Positions 27,389 to 37,698 of a stretch of 44,520 nt of DNA are shown here, piece by piece. The DNA is from Serinicoccus kebangsaanensis. GTDB taxonomy: Bacteria > Actinomycetota > Actinomycetes > Actinomycetales > Dermatophilaceae. The DNA lies in assembly GCF_008919445.1 (NCBI RefSeq), contig NZ_VSLG01000021.1, forward strand, positions 1 to 44,520. Direction: 5' to 3'. The notes beneath the pieces were generated by a model. The model was not told where the DNA came from. It worked only from the letters and a program-made list of their open reading frames with translations, and searched no databases. The translations under genes and the position numbers were made by a program. The first letter of the stretch is position 1. The number at the start of each line of letters is the position of its first letter.

Positions 27389-29161
27389 TCAGCTCGCCGG
27401 CATGAGGAGGTCCAGCGGGAGGTCGGTCTCCCCGTCACCGTCGGTGTCGAGGCCCGAGATCACCTCACGCAGGTCGTCGCGGCCGGGTGCCTGCAGCGTG
27501 AGCGCCCACCAGCGGGTCCCGCCGCTCTCGGAGGTCGCACCCAGAGGCTGCTCCACCGTCATGTCCGCCTCCCGCGGCACGAGCACCGGATCCGCATCGC
27601 CTCCCGGCAGCCGGGCGACCAGGCTCCATGTGTCGTCGTCGAGCTGGATCGCTGTCAGCCCAGGACCGTCGACGACGCCGGGGGTGGCCGCATCGGTCCA
27701 GATCGCCCAGTGGTCGACCCCCTCCGCCGCGGACACCCGCACCTCACCGATCTCGCCCAGGGCGGGCTCGATCGACGGGCCCCCGAGCACCTGCACCGTG
27801 CCCTCGGTGACGAGGGAGTTGACCGACGCTGCGCCGACGAGCTGCTCGTCACCCAGGTCGAGCAGCATGGCCTGCAGCTCCTCCCCCGCGACCTCGACCG
27901 TGCTCTCCTCGGCGACGAACTGCGGCGCGATGGACACGGGCGCCGAGTCCATCGACGTCCACCGCACGATGGGCTGCAGCTCGGCTGTCGGATGGCTGTC
28001 CGGCGTACGAGCGACGAGCACCACGGCCTCCCGGTCGCGCTCCTGCCACGCCCACAGCCCGTCCCCGAGGTCCGCGAGCGGCTCCAGCGGGACGCCTGCG
28101 CGCGCGGCACGCAGCTGCTCGCCGTCGCCCAATAGGTCCACGCCCGCGAGCCCGCCGGAGGAGACCACCTCACCGTCCCGGTCGTGCCACTCCTGACCGT
28201 CGGCCGACCACTGCAGGTCAGGACCGTAGACCTGCCCCGACCCAGGCGCGGCCGGGCGCGACGCGAGGGCGAACGTGCTGTCCCCCAGCGGCACGGTGTC
28301 GACCACCGTCCCACCGCCGACGTGCGTCCCGGGGGCGTCGGTCACCAGGCGAGCCTGCGCCGCCTCCTGCGGCAGCCGGGCCAGGACCCAGTCGCGCTCA
28401 TCGCCACCGCGCCACCACGGCGACCGGTCGACGCCGACGACGGCATCACCCTGGGGCACGAGGTCCACGCCCTCGGTCACGACACCGCCGAGCCCCAGTC
28501 CGGAGAGGGAGAAGACCGTCCGCTCGACCCCGCCGTGGGCGACCACGGCAGTCTCCGCAACCTCCCCACCGGCGGTCCAGACCGCGCCACCCCCGTGGAA
28601 GAGCAGGTCCTGGGGCACGTGCGCGGGCTCGTGGAAGACGGCATACCAGAGGCCGCCGTCTGCCTCGGCCGCGCCGATCTCGCCGAACCCGGGCGCTGCC
28701 GGGACGACCTGCGCGCCCTCGGCGGCGTCCGGCTGCCGCCAGACGAGGACGCTCGCCCGCTCACCGGCATACAGCTCGGCGCCGAAGCCTGTCGTCGTCC
28801 CCGCGACGGTCTCCTGCTCGCCGTCGACGACGAGGCTCGCCTCCGAGCCCGTGACGGTGCGGGTCACGACGACCGAGGACACGTCGTCCGGCCCGTCGCG
28901 GTCCACGAGGGTGAGGGTGGTCGGCTCGTCCACCTCCCAGGTCACGGACGCCGGCGACACCTCCGGCGCACCGAGCGGGTCGCCCAGCCCCAGCCAGATG
29001 GCCCCGGCCACGGCCAGCGCACCCACACCGGACCCCAGCCCGACGGCGCGGCGTCGGCGGACCCGCCCGCGTCCGGCCTGCAGCAACGCGTCCGTACCGA
29101 GGTGGCTCGGTGGTGCCTGCTCGGCGACCCGCTCCAACATCCGGGTGAGCTGCTCAGACAT
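27389..29161 (-). CDS. Putative membrane regulator of ECF sigma factor (590 aa)
   Basis: I do not recognise a named family. An N-terminal cytosolic segment of about 38 residues ends in a basic run (GRGRVRRRR), followed by one membrane helix (about 40-58, VGALAVAGAIWLGLG). The remaining 530 residues are extracytoplasmic, rich in beta-type sequence, with few or no cysteines. The C-terminus ends in GLDTDGDGETDLPLD, which resembles a calcium-binding repeat. The gene overlaps the sigma factor gene by 8 nt. By position and topology it may act as an anti-sigma factor or sensor, but there is no zinc-binding anti-sigma (HxxxCxxC) motif. It is a paralogue of the product of 29802-31250. Confidence 0.75.
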   Translation of the reverse strand: MSEQLTRMLERVAEQAPPSHLGTDALLQAGRGRVRRRRAVGLGSGVGALAVAGAIWLGLGDPLGAPEVSPASVTWEVDEPTTLTLVDRDGPDDVSSVVVTRTVTGSEASLVVDGEQETVAGTTTGFGAELYAGERASVLVWRQPDAAEGAQVVPAAPGFGEIGAAEADGGLWYAVFHEPAHVPQDLLFHGGGAVWTAGGEVAETAVVAHGGVERTVFSLSGLGLGGVVTEGVDLVPQGDAVVGVDRSPWWRGGDERDWVLARLPQEAAQARLVTDAPGTHVGGGTVVDTVPLGDSTFALASRPAAPGSGQVYGPDLQWSADGQEWHDRDGEVVSSGGLAGVDLLGDGEQLRAARAGVPLEPLADLGDGLWAWQERDREAVVLVARTPDSHPTAELQPIVRWTSMDSAPVSIAPQFVAEESTVEVAGEELQAMLLDLGDEQLVGAASVNSLVTEGTVQVLGGPSIEPALGEIGEVRVSAAEGVDHWAIWTDAATPGVVDGPGLTAIQLDDDTWSLVARLPGGDADPVLVPREADMTVEQPLGATSESGGTRWWALTLQAPGRDDLREVISGLDTDGDGETDLPLDLLMPAS

Positions 29162-29636
29162 GGCGCTCCTCCTGCATCAACGGCCGCAGCGCGGCCAGGC
29201 CCTTCGAGGTGTAGCTCTTGACCGCCCCGACGCTCACCCCGAGCGTGGCCGCGGTCTCCTTCTCCGACAGATCGAGGTAGTGCCGCAGCACCACGCACTC
29301 CCGCTCGCGCGGTGACAGCTGCTGCAGGGCCCGCACCAGGTCCACCACCGCGGGCTCGTCCGTGCGGTATGCCTGCTCCGGCAGCTCGTCGGTCAGCGTC
29401 TCCCGCCGGGCCCTGCGCCAGCGGTCGGTGTGCAGGTTGGACATGATGCGGCGGGCGTAGGCGAGCGGCTGGCCGGTCGCGACGCGGCGCCACCGGACGT
29501 ACATGCGGACGAAGGTCTCCTGCAGCAGGTCCTCGGCGGCGTGCGCGTCGGCGGTCAGCAGCCAGGCATACGCGTGCAGCGTGGGTCGGCTGGCGTCGAC
29601 GAAGTCGACGTAGCCCGCCTCCTCGCTGCTGCGCAT
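29154..29636 (-). CDS. SigE-family ECF RNA polymerase sigma factor
   Basis: This 160-residue protein has the two sigma regions only. Region 2 includes LLQETFVRMYVRWRR and the DNA-melting segment ANRIM-like YARRIMSNLHTDRWRR; region 4 is PRERECVVLRHYLDLSEKETAATLGVSVGAVKSYTSKGLAAL. It matches the actinobacterial SigE-type ECF group. The start is ATG 29636 with GGGAG just before it. The stop overlaps the partner membrane-protein gene within CATGTCTGAG. A GC hairpin (29740-29780) lies upstream. Its regulon and signal are unknown. Confidence 0.93.
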   Translation of the reverse strand: MRSSEEAGYVDFVDASRPTLHAYAWLLTADAHAAEDLLQETFVRMYVRWRRVATGQPLAYARRIMSNLHTDRWRRARRETLTDELPEQAYRTDEPAVVDLVRALQQLSPRERECVVLRHYLDLSEKETAATLGVSVGAVKSYTSKGLAALRPLMQEERHV

Positions 29637-29739
29637 CTCCCGCTCCCGTCGCCGCCCGGTGCCTCGGACCGGTCGGGGACCGGGACCGGGGCCCTCAGTG
29701 TGCCTCGGTAACGGGCGGGGCAGCCGAAAGGTTGGGACA

Positions 29740-29780
29740 GACCGGACAGGCCGTCGGAGTCGTCGAAGGCCTGTCCGGTC
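29740..29780 (-). terminator. 13-bp stem hairpin
   Basis: GACCGGACAGGCC (29740-29752) pairs with GGCCTGTCCGGTC (29768-29780). It lies 22 nt downstream of the 482-residue membrane-protein gene on the minus strand and probably terminates that operon before the next sigma gene. No T-tract follows. Confidence 0.7.
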
Positions 29781-29801
29781 GATTGCTGAGTGCGTGCTCG
29801 C

Positions 29802-31250
29802 TCAGTCGTCGAAGGAGCGCACCTGGATCTTGTCCAGGTCGAGCTCGGTGACCGTGCCGTCCGCCGCCGCCTCGCCGATTCCGACGACCTCCTCGCCGTC
29901 CTCGAGTGAGTCGAGCGCCAGGAGGGTCACCGGGCGGCCGTCGAAGAGCTCGCGCACCTGCGCGGCGTCGGCGTCGACCTCGACCCACCTCAGGCCGTCA
30001 CCACGTCCCTCCAGGGCCACCTGGGCGGGGCGGGTGCTATCGCTCGGCGCCCACCCAGGCACCACGACGACCGCTCCGTCACGATGCGGGGCGACCGTCG
30101 CCGCACGGTCCGTGAGGTCGGCGGTCTCAAGCATCAGCGTCGACCCACCGGCTTGCAGCTCGAGCCCGTCCGGCATCGGGCCGTAGCCCAGCGTCAGGTC
30201 AGCCAGCACCAGCTCGAGCCGAGCGGACTGCACGTAGTGGCTGAGCTCGCGCTCGTCACCGTCCAGGACGAAGCGGACCGTGGGCAGCGGCGCACCCTCC
30301 TCCGAGGTGGCCAGCAGCACCTGCTGACCGGCGAGCGTCGCCACGTCGCTGCGCGCGCCGGCCGGCGACACGACGACGTCCGACGCACCCTCCGGGAGCA
30401 TCCCCACCAGGTAGGACGGCACGTCGCCCACCCCACCCTCGTGGGCGGCCCCGCCGACGACCGGCAGCAGGTAGGCCCACCCGTCGTCTCGCGCGACGTC
30501 GGTCCCGACCAGGATCTGCTCCTCAGGGTCGAGACCGACGACCCAGGACATGTCGTCGGTCTGCAGGAGGGTCGACTCGACCGGGGCGCCGCTGGCCGCA
30601 CGTACCTCCTGCTCGTCGACGAGGTAGAGCTCGACCACGTCAGCCTCAGCTCCCTCCACGTGCTCCGAGGTGGCGTAGCGGATCGAACCGCCCGGAACCT
30701 CGATCTCGCCACCCTGGCCATAGACCACGCCGTCGGTCCACAGCACCTCCTGGGCGATGCCGTCCACCGGCACCGGCCAGACGAGGACGGTGATCCCGTC
30801 GGCCCGGAAGACCTCGCTCTCCCCCGGCCCGTCCTCGCCGACGATCGTCTCGGACTCCCCACCGTTCCTGGTCAGGACCAGCTCCGGGTGCTGCCCACCC
30901 TCGACGGTGCGCAGCCGGCCGGTCCAGTGGGTGCGGTCGGGCTCGTGCTCCGGGTTGGGCCCGTTGTCGAAGAGCTCGATGTCGATGGACCCGTCGGACC
31001 AGGTCACCGACGCCGGTGCCGGCGCCCCGCCGCCCAGCGGCAAGGTCTCGATGCCGAGCCAGAGCGTGCCGGCGAGCGCCAGCGCGCCGACCCCGGCGGC
31101 CGTCTGGCGGCGCCGGCTCCGGAGGCGACGCCCCCTCGCGACGACCTCGTCATGACCCACGTGCAGCGGCGGTGTGTGCGCCCCGGCGCGATCCAGCAGG
31201 CCCACCACGTGGGTCGTGTCGTCGTTGCGCCCGCCCTCGAGCTCAGACAT
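29802..31250 (-). CDS. Putative membrane regulator of ECF sigma factor (482 aa)
   Basis: Architecture follows the 590-residue paralogue: a cytosolic N-terminus with LDRAGAHTPPLHVGHDEVVARGRRLRSRRR-type sequence (about 48 residues), one membrane helix (about 50-68, VGALALAGTLWLGI), then an extracytoplasmic region of about 410 residues of beta-rich character. The two share the pattern PP-H(V/L)G, a basic stretch, the helix and then PASVTW. No zinc-type anti-sigma motif and no calcium-like tail are seen. It overlaps its sigma gene by 8 nt. Function as sensor or anti-sigma factor is inference. Confidence 0.75.
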   Translation of the reverse strand: MSELEGGRNDDTTHVVGLLDRAGAHTPPLHVGHDEVVARGRRLRSRRRQTAAGVGALALAGTLWLGIETLPLGGGAPAPASVTWSDGSIDIELFDNGPNPEHEPDRTHWTGRLRTVEGGQHPELVLTRNGGESETIVGEDGPGESEVFRADGITVLVWPVPVDGIAQEVLWTDGVVYGQGGEIEVPGGSIRYATSEHVEGAEADVVELYLVDEQEVRAASGAPVESTLLQTDDMSWVVGLDPEEQILVGTDVARDDGWAYLLPVVGGAAHEGGVGDVPSYLVGMLPEGASDVVVSPAGARSDVATLAGQQVLLATSEEGAPLPTVRFVLDGDERELSHYVQSARLELVLADLTLGYGPMPDGLELQAGGSTLMLETADLTDRAATVAPHRDGAVVVVPGWAPSDSTRPAQVALEGRGDGLRWVEVDADAAQVRELFDGRPVTLLALDSLEDGEEVVGIGEAAADGTVTELDLDKIQVRSFDD

Positions 31251-31728
31251 GAGAGGTGCTCCCTTCCCGCAGCAGGTCCCGCAGGGTGCGGCGACCGTTC
31301 ATGGCGTACTTCTTCACGCTGCCGACGCCCACGCCGAGCGTCCGCGCCGTCTCGGCCTCGGAGAGGTCGAGGTAGTGGCGCAGGATCACGCACTCACGTT
31401 CGCGGCGGGGCAGCCGGGACAGGGCACGGACGAGGTCGACCGACATGGCGTCGTCCGACGTCGCCCGGTCGGGGACCTCGTCGGTCAGCACCTCCCGGCG
31501 CCGCTTTCGCCAACGGTCGGTGTGCAGGTTGACGATCGTCCGCCGGGTGTAGGCCGAGGGGTTGCCTCGGCGCACCCGGCCCCAGCGGGCATACGTGCGC
31601 GCCATCGCCTCCTGGACCAGCTCCTCGGCGACGTGACCGTCCCCGCTGAGCATCCAGGCTGCGGTGAGCAGCCGCGGCGAGCTCGCCTCGAAGAACTCGG
31701 CGAACTCCGCCTCGTGCGTGCTCCGCAT
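31243..31728 (-). CDS. SigE-family ECF RNA polymerase sigma factor
   Basis: This 161-residue protein is a paralogue of the sigma factor at 29154-29636. Region 2 (AEELVQEAMARTYARWGRV, YTRRTIVNLHTDRWRKRRRE) and region 4 (RRERECVILRHYLDLSEAETARTLGVGVGSVKKYAMNG) align closely. An upstream in-frame ATG at 31782 exists, but GAGGAGG four nt before ATG 31728 marks the real start. A 17-bp palindrome lies at 31740-31756. The stop overlaps the partner gene by 8 nt within CATGTCTGAG, the same 10-mer as in the other pair. Confidence 0.93.
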   Translation of the reverse strand: MRSTHEAEFAEFFEASSPRLLTAAWMLSGDGHVAEELVQEAMARTYARWGRVRRGNPSAYTRRTIVNLHTDRWRKRRREVLTDEVPDRATSDDAMSVDLVRALSRLPRRERECVILRHYLDLSEAETARTLGVGVGSVKKYAMNGRRTLRDLLREGSTSHV

Positions 31729-31739
31729 ACCGCCTCCTC

Positions 31740-31756
31740 GGTGACACCCTGTCACC
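31740..31756. promoter_or_regulatory. Palindrome upstream of second sigma gene
   Basis: GGTGACACCCTGTCACC has perfect 7-bp arms around CCC. It ends 12 nt before the ATG, so it overlaps the leader or promoter. It could bind a repressor or fold in the mRNA near the ribosome site. No copy is seen upstream of the first sigma gene. Confidence 0.5.
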
Positions 31757-31839
31757 CCCTCAACGGACCAGGGACCGGCCACGTGGGGTGCGCGATCCGC
31801 TCGTCCGGCGGGTGGACGCCCCGTCCCGACGGGAAGATC

Positions 31840-31862
31840 CGCGGTATACCGCGTGGTTGACT
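31840..31862 (+). promoter_or_regulatory. Possible promoter/operator before DUF4126 gene
   Basis: A 14-bp perfect palindrome CGCGGTATACCGCG (31840-31853) is followed by TTGACT (31857-31862), a possible -35 box. I could not identify a matching -10 box. The gene start is 48 nt downstream. Confidence 0.35.
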
Positions 31863-31909
31863 ATGGATGACGGCCCCCGCCGGGGGTCGCCGAGTCAGGA
31901 GGCCATCAC

Positions 31910-32521
31910 GTGCTCGCTGCCCTCACCGGAGCCGGACTGTCGGCCGCGGCGGGACTGAACGCGTACATCCCGTTCATCCTCGTCGCGCTCATCGCGCGGT
32001 TCACCGACGTCATCAACCTTCCGCACCAGTACGCCTGGATCGAGTCGAACTGGGCCATCGGCATCGCCGCCGTGCTGCTCCTGTCGGAGGTCGTGCTGGA
32101 CAAGGTGGCCCTCGTCGACCACGTCAACGACGCGGTCGGGACCTTCGTGCGACCCGCGACGGGTGGTCTGATCTTCGCCGCGACGACGGCGGCGGAGGAC
32201 TTCGAGCAGGGCTCGACCTTCATGCAGGACAACCCCTGGGTGGGGGTGCTGCTCGGCATCATCACCGCCGGCATCGTGCACACCGGCAAGGCGGTCAGCA
32301 GGCCGGTCGTGAACACCTCGACCGCCGGTCTGGGGACACCGGTGGTGTCGGCGGCCGAGGACGGCGTCGCGATCACGCTCTCGCTGGTCGCCATCTTCCT
32401 GCCGGTGCTCGTCATCTTCCTACTGCTGCTCCTGCTCTGGGGCGGCTTCGCCCTCTGGCGCCGCGGCCGTGCGCGCAAGCGGCACCGCGACCAGCTCATG
32501 GCGGACGCCGGCTACAGCTGA
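31910..32521 (+). CDS. DUF4126 family membrane protein
   Basis: This 203-residue protein begins with the family-type segment LAALTGAGLSAAAGLNAYIPFILVALIARF. It has about four hydrophobic segments (near 5-32, 45-66, 105-125, 158-182) and a basic C-terminus (RRGRARKRHRDQ). Proteins of this family have no established function. The start is GTG 31910, preceded by CAGGAGG. It converges with the small membrane protein gene, with only 6 nt between the stops. Confidence 0.82.
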   Translation: MLAALTGAGLSAAAGLNAYIPFILVALIARFTDVINLPHQYAWIESNWAIGIAAVLLLSEVVLDKVALVDHVNDAVGTFVRPATGGLIFAATTAAEDFEQGSTFMQDNPWVGVLLGIITAGIVHTGKAVSRPVVNTSTAGLGTPVVSAAEDGVAITLSLVAIFLPVLVIFLLLLLLWGGFALWRRGRARKRHRDQLMADAGYS

Positions 32522-32527
32522 GCCGCG

Positions 32528-32938
32528 TCAGTCTGCCGAGGACTGCGGCCGCAGCAGTGCCGCCGCGAGACCGCAGACCACCGCCAGCAGGACGAGTCCG
32601 GCGCCCAGCATGAGGACCGTCCCGACCAGGAACGGCCACGCCCCCTCCGGCACCGAGTCGGTGCGGACCCAGGCATACGTGCCGGCCAGGGTGGCCAGCA
32701 GGGTGGTGATCGCCGCGATCCCGCCCAGTCCGCGGGCGCGTCTGCCGTTGACGAACCAACCGGCGACCACGCCCAGCGCCCCGCCCACGGCGGCCACGAT
32801 GCCGGACCACACCATCTGCGAGGTGGTGAGCTCTCCGGCGTCGCCGGGCAGCACCTGGGTCGTGGCGTAGACCGCCACCAGTCCGGCGAGCACGCCGCCT
32901 GCCAGGCCCCCGAGGATCGCCTGCCAGTTGGGTCTCAT
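32528..32938 (-). CDS. Small four-helix membrane protein, function unknown
   Basis: This 136-residue protein has four predicted membrane helices (about 8-27, 40-62, 72-92 and 102-127) and no soluble domain. I do not recognise a family. The frame is open to 32989, but GAAGGA lies just before ATG 32938, and the sequence upstream of it is only basic and Ala-rich. Downstream of its start lies the 38-bp repeat array, in the gap before rsmI. Confidence 0.65.
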   Translation of the reverse strand: MRPNWQAILGGLAGGVLAGLVAVYATTQVLPGDAGELTTSQMVWSGIVAAVGGALGVVAGWFVNGRRARGLGGIAAITTLLATLAGTYAWVRTDSVPEGAWPFLVGTVLMLGAGLVLLAVVCGLAAALLRPQSSAD

Positions 32939-33020
32939 CGCTGTCCTTCGGGTCGGGGCGGCCGCGGCGGTGCGGCGCCGCACAGTCAATCACGGCACCG
33001 GCTCCCCCACCAGCGGCCTC

Positions 33021-33223
33021 ACCGCGGTGGGTCCGGGTTGCCCTGGCGACTAGGGGCCACCGCGGTGGGTATGTGTTGCCCTGGCGACCAGAGGCCACCG
33101 CGGTGGGTATGTGTTGCCCTGGCGACCAGGTGCCACCGCGGTCGGTATGGGTTGCCCTGACAGCACCTTCCGACCGCGGTGGGTATGTGTTGCCCTGACA
33201 GCACCTTCCGACCGCGGTGGGTC
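33021..33223. repeat. 38-bp tandem repeat array before rsmI stop
   Basis: Five head-to-tail units start at 33021, 33059, 33097, 33135 and 33173; a partial sixth at 33211 runs into the rsmI stop codon. Each begins ACCGCGGT, a perfect palindrome, which widens to CCACCGCGGTGG at two of the junctions. Most share GGGTATGTGTTGCCCTG. Units 1-3 end like GGCGACCAGNNGCC; units 4-5 end GACAGCACCTTCCG. There are no spacers and no open frame, so it is not a CRISPR array. Confidence 0.9.
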
Positions 33224-34070
33224 AGCGGGCGCGGATCGCCTGGTCGTAGATCGCCCGGGCCGACAGCCCGGTGCGCGCGGCGAGGTCGCGGGTGACGTCC
33301 TTGAGGCGCTCCCCCGACCCGACGCGCTCCAGCACCTCGGGTATGACCTCGGCCGGGTCGCTGACGGTCGCCTCGCCCGCGGGGCGGCCGGCGACGACCA
33401 CGGTGATCTCCCCCTTCACGCCGTCGGTCGCCCAGTCGGCGAGGTCGGCCAACGGCCCGCGACGCACCTCCTCGTAGGTCTTGGTCAGCTCCCGGCAGAC
33501 CGCCGCCGGCCGGTCCTCGCCGAGGACGGAGACCATCGAGGTCAGGGTCGCCGCGAGGCGGTGGGGTGCCTCGAAGAAGACCATGGTGCGGGGCTCGTCC
33601 ACGAGGGCGGCGAGCGCACGCTCCCGCTCGCCCGCCTTGCGGGGCAGGAACCCCTCGAAGCAGAACCGGTCCACCGGCAGCCCGCTCACGGCCAGCGCCA
33701 TGAGCACGGCGGACGGGCCGGGGACGCAGGTCACCGGGAGGTCCTCGGCGACGCACGCCTGCACCAGCCGGTAGCCGGGGTCGGAGACCGAGGGCATACC
33801 GGCGTCGGTCACCAGCAGCAGCCGCGCCCCGGCTGCGATGCGCTGCACCAGCTCGGGGGTCCGCGACGCCTCGTTGTGCTCGTGGTAGCTGACCACCTCG
33901 CCGGCGACCACGACGTCGAGCCGGTCGGTCAGCCGCCGCAGCCGGCGGGTGTCCTCGGCGGCGACCAGGTCGGCTCGGGCCAGCTCATCGAGCAGCCGCG
34001 GGCTCGCGTCGCGCGAGTCGCCGATGGGGGTGGCGGCCAGCACGAGCGCGGCTCGGTCCTCAGCCGGCAC
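33222..34070 (-). CDS. rsmI: 16S rRNA 2'-O-ribose methyltransferase RsmI
   Basis: This 282-residue enzyme methylates C1402 of 16S rRNA using SAM. The tetrapyrrole-methylase fold motifs are present: VLAATPIGD at the N-terminus, EDTRR, VTDAGMPSVSDPG, VPGPSAVLMALAVSGLP and GFLPRK. The start is probably GTG 34070, with GAGGGGAGG upstream; a GTG at 34085 is possible. Its stop codon lies in the last copy of the repeat array. In mycobacteria rsmI is divergent from pmt; here the sdh operon lies between them. Confidence 0.94.
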   Translation of the reverse strand: MPAEDRAALVLAATPIGDSRDASPRLLDELARADLVAAEDTRRLRRLTDRLDVVVAGEVVSYHEHNEASRTPELVQRIAAGARLLLVTDAGMPSVSDPGYRLVQACVAEDLPVTCVPGPSAVLMALAVSGLPVDRFCFEGFLPRKAGERERALAALVDEPRTMVFFEAPHRLAATLTSMVSVLGEDRPAAVCRELTKTYEEVRRGPLADLADWATDGVKGEITVVVAGRPAGEATVSDPAEVIPEVLERVGSGERLKDVTRDLAARTGLSARAIYDQAIRAR

Positions 34071-34090
34071 GCGCCCTCCCCTCACGTTCT

Positions 34091-34132
34091 GGACATCGGA
34101 TCTTGGGGAGCGGGCCCCAGAAACCGATGTCC
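34091..34132 (-). terminator. Long hairpin between sdhB and rsmI
   Basis: GGACATCGG (34091-34099) pairs with CCGATGTCC (34124-34132), and an inner TTGGGG pairs with CCCCAG (one wobble pair) around a 6-nt loop, with two mismatches between the two stems. It lies 19 nt after the sdhB stop and is the likely terminator of the sdhCAB operon. No U-tract is visible. Confidence 0.7.
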
Positions 34133-34151
34133 ACGTCGTGGGAAGGGGAGG

Positions 34152-34900
34152 TCAGTCGGCGGAGGAGCCGCCGTAGCCGGCCCGCCGGTAGTCGGCGTTG
34201 AGCTGGCTGATGACGTTGAGGGGTATGCCCTTGGGGCAGGCGCGGGTGCACTCGCCCAGGTTGGTGCAGCCACCGAAGCCCTCGAGGTCGTGCTGCTCGG
34301 TCATCGCCACGACGCGGGCGCCGCGCTCGGGCTGGCCCTGAGGGAGCTCACCGAGGTGGGTGACCTTGGACCCCATGAAGAGCATGCCGGAGGCGTTGGG
34401 GCAGGCGGCGACGCACGCGCCGCAGCCGATGCACTCCGCGGCCATGAAGGCGCGGTCGGCGTCCTCCTTGGGCACCGGCGTCGCGTGGGCGTCCGGGGCC
34501 GACCCGGTGTTGGCCGAGATGAAGCCTCCGGCCTGGATGATCCGGTCGAAGGAGGTGCGGTCGACGCACAGGTCCTTGATCACGGGGAACGGGTCGGCGC
34601 GCCAGGGCTCGATGACGATCTCGTCGCCGTCGTTGAAGCTGCGCATGTGCAGCTGGCAGGTGGTGGTCCGCTCCGGGCCGTGCGCCTCGCCGTTGATGAC
34701 GACACCGCACATGCCGCAGATGCCCTCGCGGCAGTCGGAGTCGAAGGCGACCGGGTCCTCGCCGGAGGTGATCAGCTGCTCGTTGAGCAGGTCCAGCATC
34801 TCGAGGAACGAACTGTCCTCGGACACCCCGTCGATGTCGTAGCGGACCATCTGGCCCGCATCCGCCGGGCCGTCCTGGCGCCAGATCTTGAGGGCGAGCT

Positions 34901-34904
<4 letters not shown>
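34152..34904 (-). CDS. sdhB: Succinate dehydrogenase iron-sulfur subunit
   Basis: This 250-residue subunit carries the three clusters of complex II: the 2Fe-2S ligands in [10 protein letters not shown] with a later Cys, the 4Fe-4S ligands in [12 protein letters not shown], and the 3Fe-4S set in [12 protein letters not shown]. Electrons pass from the flavin in SdhA to quinone via SdhC. The GTG start overlaps the sdhA stop (GTGA). It belongs to the type-B group with a single diheme SdhC. It ends the sdhCAB operon. Confidence 0.95.
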
Positions 34905-36889
<1,985 letters not shown>

Positions 36890-36897
36890 GGGTGCAC

Positions 36898-37599
36898 TCA
36901 CTCGATGAAGCCGAAGAGGATGGCGAAGGGTGGGATGAGGAAACCGACGACCACGATCGTCGCGAGCAGGATCGAGACGAACCGGATCTGCTCGGCGCGC
37001 TGCAGCGAGGTGTTCAGGCCTAGCGTCATCGCGGCCCCCCAGACGCCGTGCAGCAGGTGCATCCCGAGGAAGACCATGGCCAGGGCGTAGATGCCGACCA
37101 CCCACCACACGGCGAAGCTGCTGATGACCCGCTCGGCCGGGCTGGCGTGCGCCCCGTCGATGGTGATCGTCTGGGTGGTGAAGTGCAGGATGTGGAAGAC
37201 CACGAAGGCCAGCAGCGCCAGCCCGCCCCACCGCATGGCCTTGGCGTAGAACCCGCCGTAGGAGGTCTTCTTCTTCCCGGCATACCTCGTGGTCCGCGCC
37301 TGGCCGGCACGCCGCCACAGCGACATCGAGGCCCACACGTGCCCCACCACCGAGGCCAGCAGCAGGATCCGGAAGACCCACAGGAACGACTTCTCCGGCA
37401 GCATCGGCTCGCCGAAGGTGCGCAGGTGGTGGGCGTACTCGTCGAAGGCCTCGGGGCCGACGAGGATCTGCAGGTTGCCGTACATGTGGAACAGCACGAA
37501 GAAGACGAAGAACAACCCGGTGACCGCGACGACGGTCTTCAGCAGGATGCTCGGCGGCCCCTTGCGGGCCGCACGCGCGGGAGCAGTTGAGGTGGCCAC
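36898..37599 (-). CDS. sdhC: Succinate dehydrogenase cytochrome b558 subunit
   Basis: This 233-residue protein has five membrane helices, with histidines in LFHMYGN, HVWASM, HILHF and HLLHGVW that are candidate heme b ligands. It anchors the complex and passes electrons to menaquinone. It heads the sdhCAB operon. The GTG at 37599 lies seven nt after TAGAGT (37612-37607), a leaderless arrangement. The divergent gene pmt begins 99 nt away, so the two promoters share the intergenic region. Confidence 0.94.
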   Translation of the reverse strand: MATSTAPARAARKGPPSILLKTVVAVTGLFFVFFVLFHMYGNLQILVGPEAFDEYAHHLRTFGEPMLPEKSFLWVFRILLLASVVGHVWASMSLWRRAGQARTTRYAGKKKTSYGGFYAKAMRWGGLALLAFVVFHILHFTTQTITIDGAHASPAERVISSFAVWWVVGIYALAMVFLGMHLLHGVWGAAMTLGLNTSLQRAEQIRFVSILLATIVVVGFLIPPFAILFGFIE

Positions 37600-37698
37600 G
37601 TCCCCGACTCTACCGCCCCACCTGTATCGTCACCGCCCGACCCTCGGGCACGGCGGTCCACCCAGGACGCGCCCAGGTCGGCACCTACGATGAGGCCC
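37600..37698. promoter_or_regulatory. Divergent promoters of sdhC and pmt
   Basis: On the minus strand TAGAGT (37612-37607) ends seven nt before the sdhC GTG. On the plus strand TACGAT (37686-37691) ends seven nt before the pmt ATG at 37699. Both spacings fit leaderless mRNAs. The -35 boxes are poor matches. Confidence 0.55.

Noticed and set aside
33021-33223. Array resembling a CRISPR
   Set aside because: The units are contiguous with no unique spacers, there is no cas gene, and the unit carries a perfect palindrome at its start.
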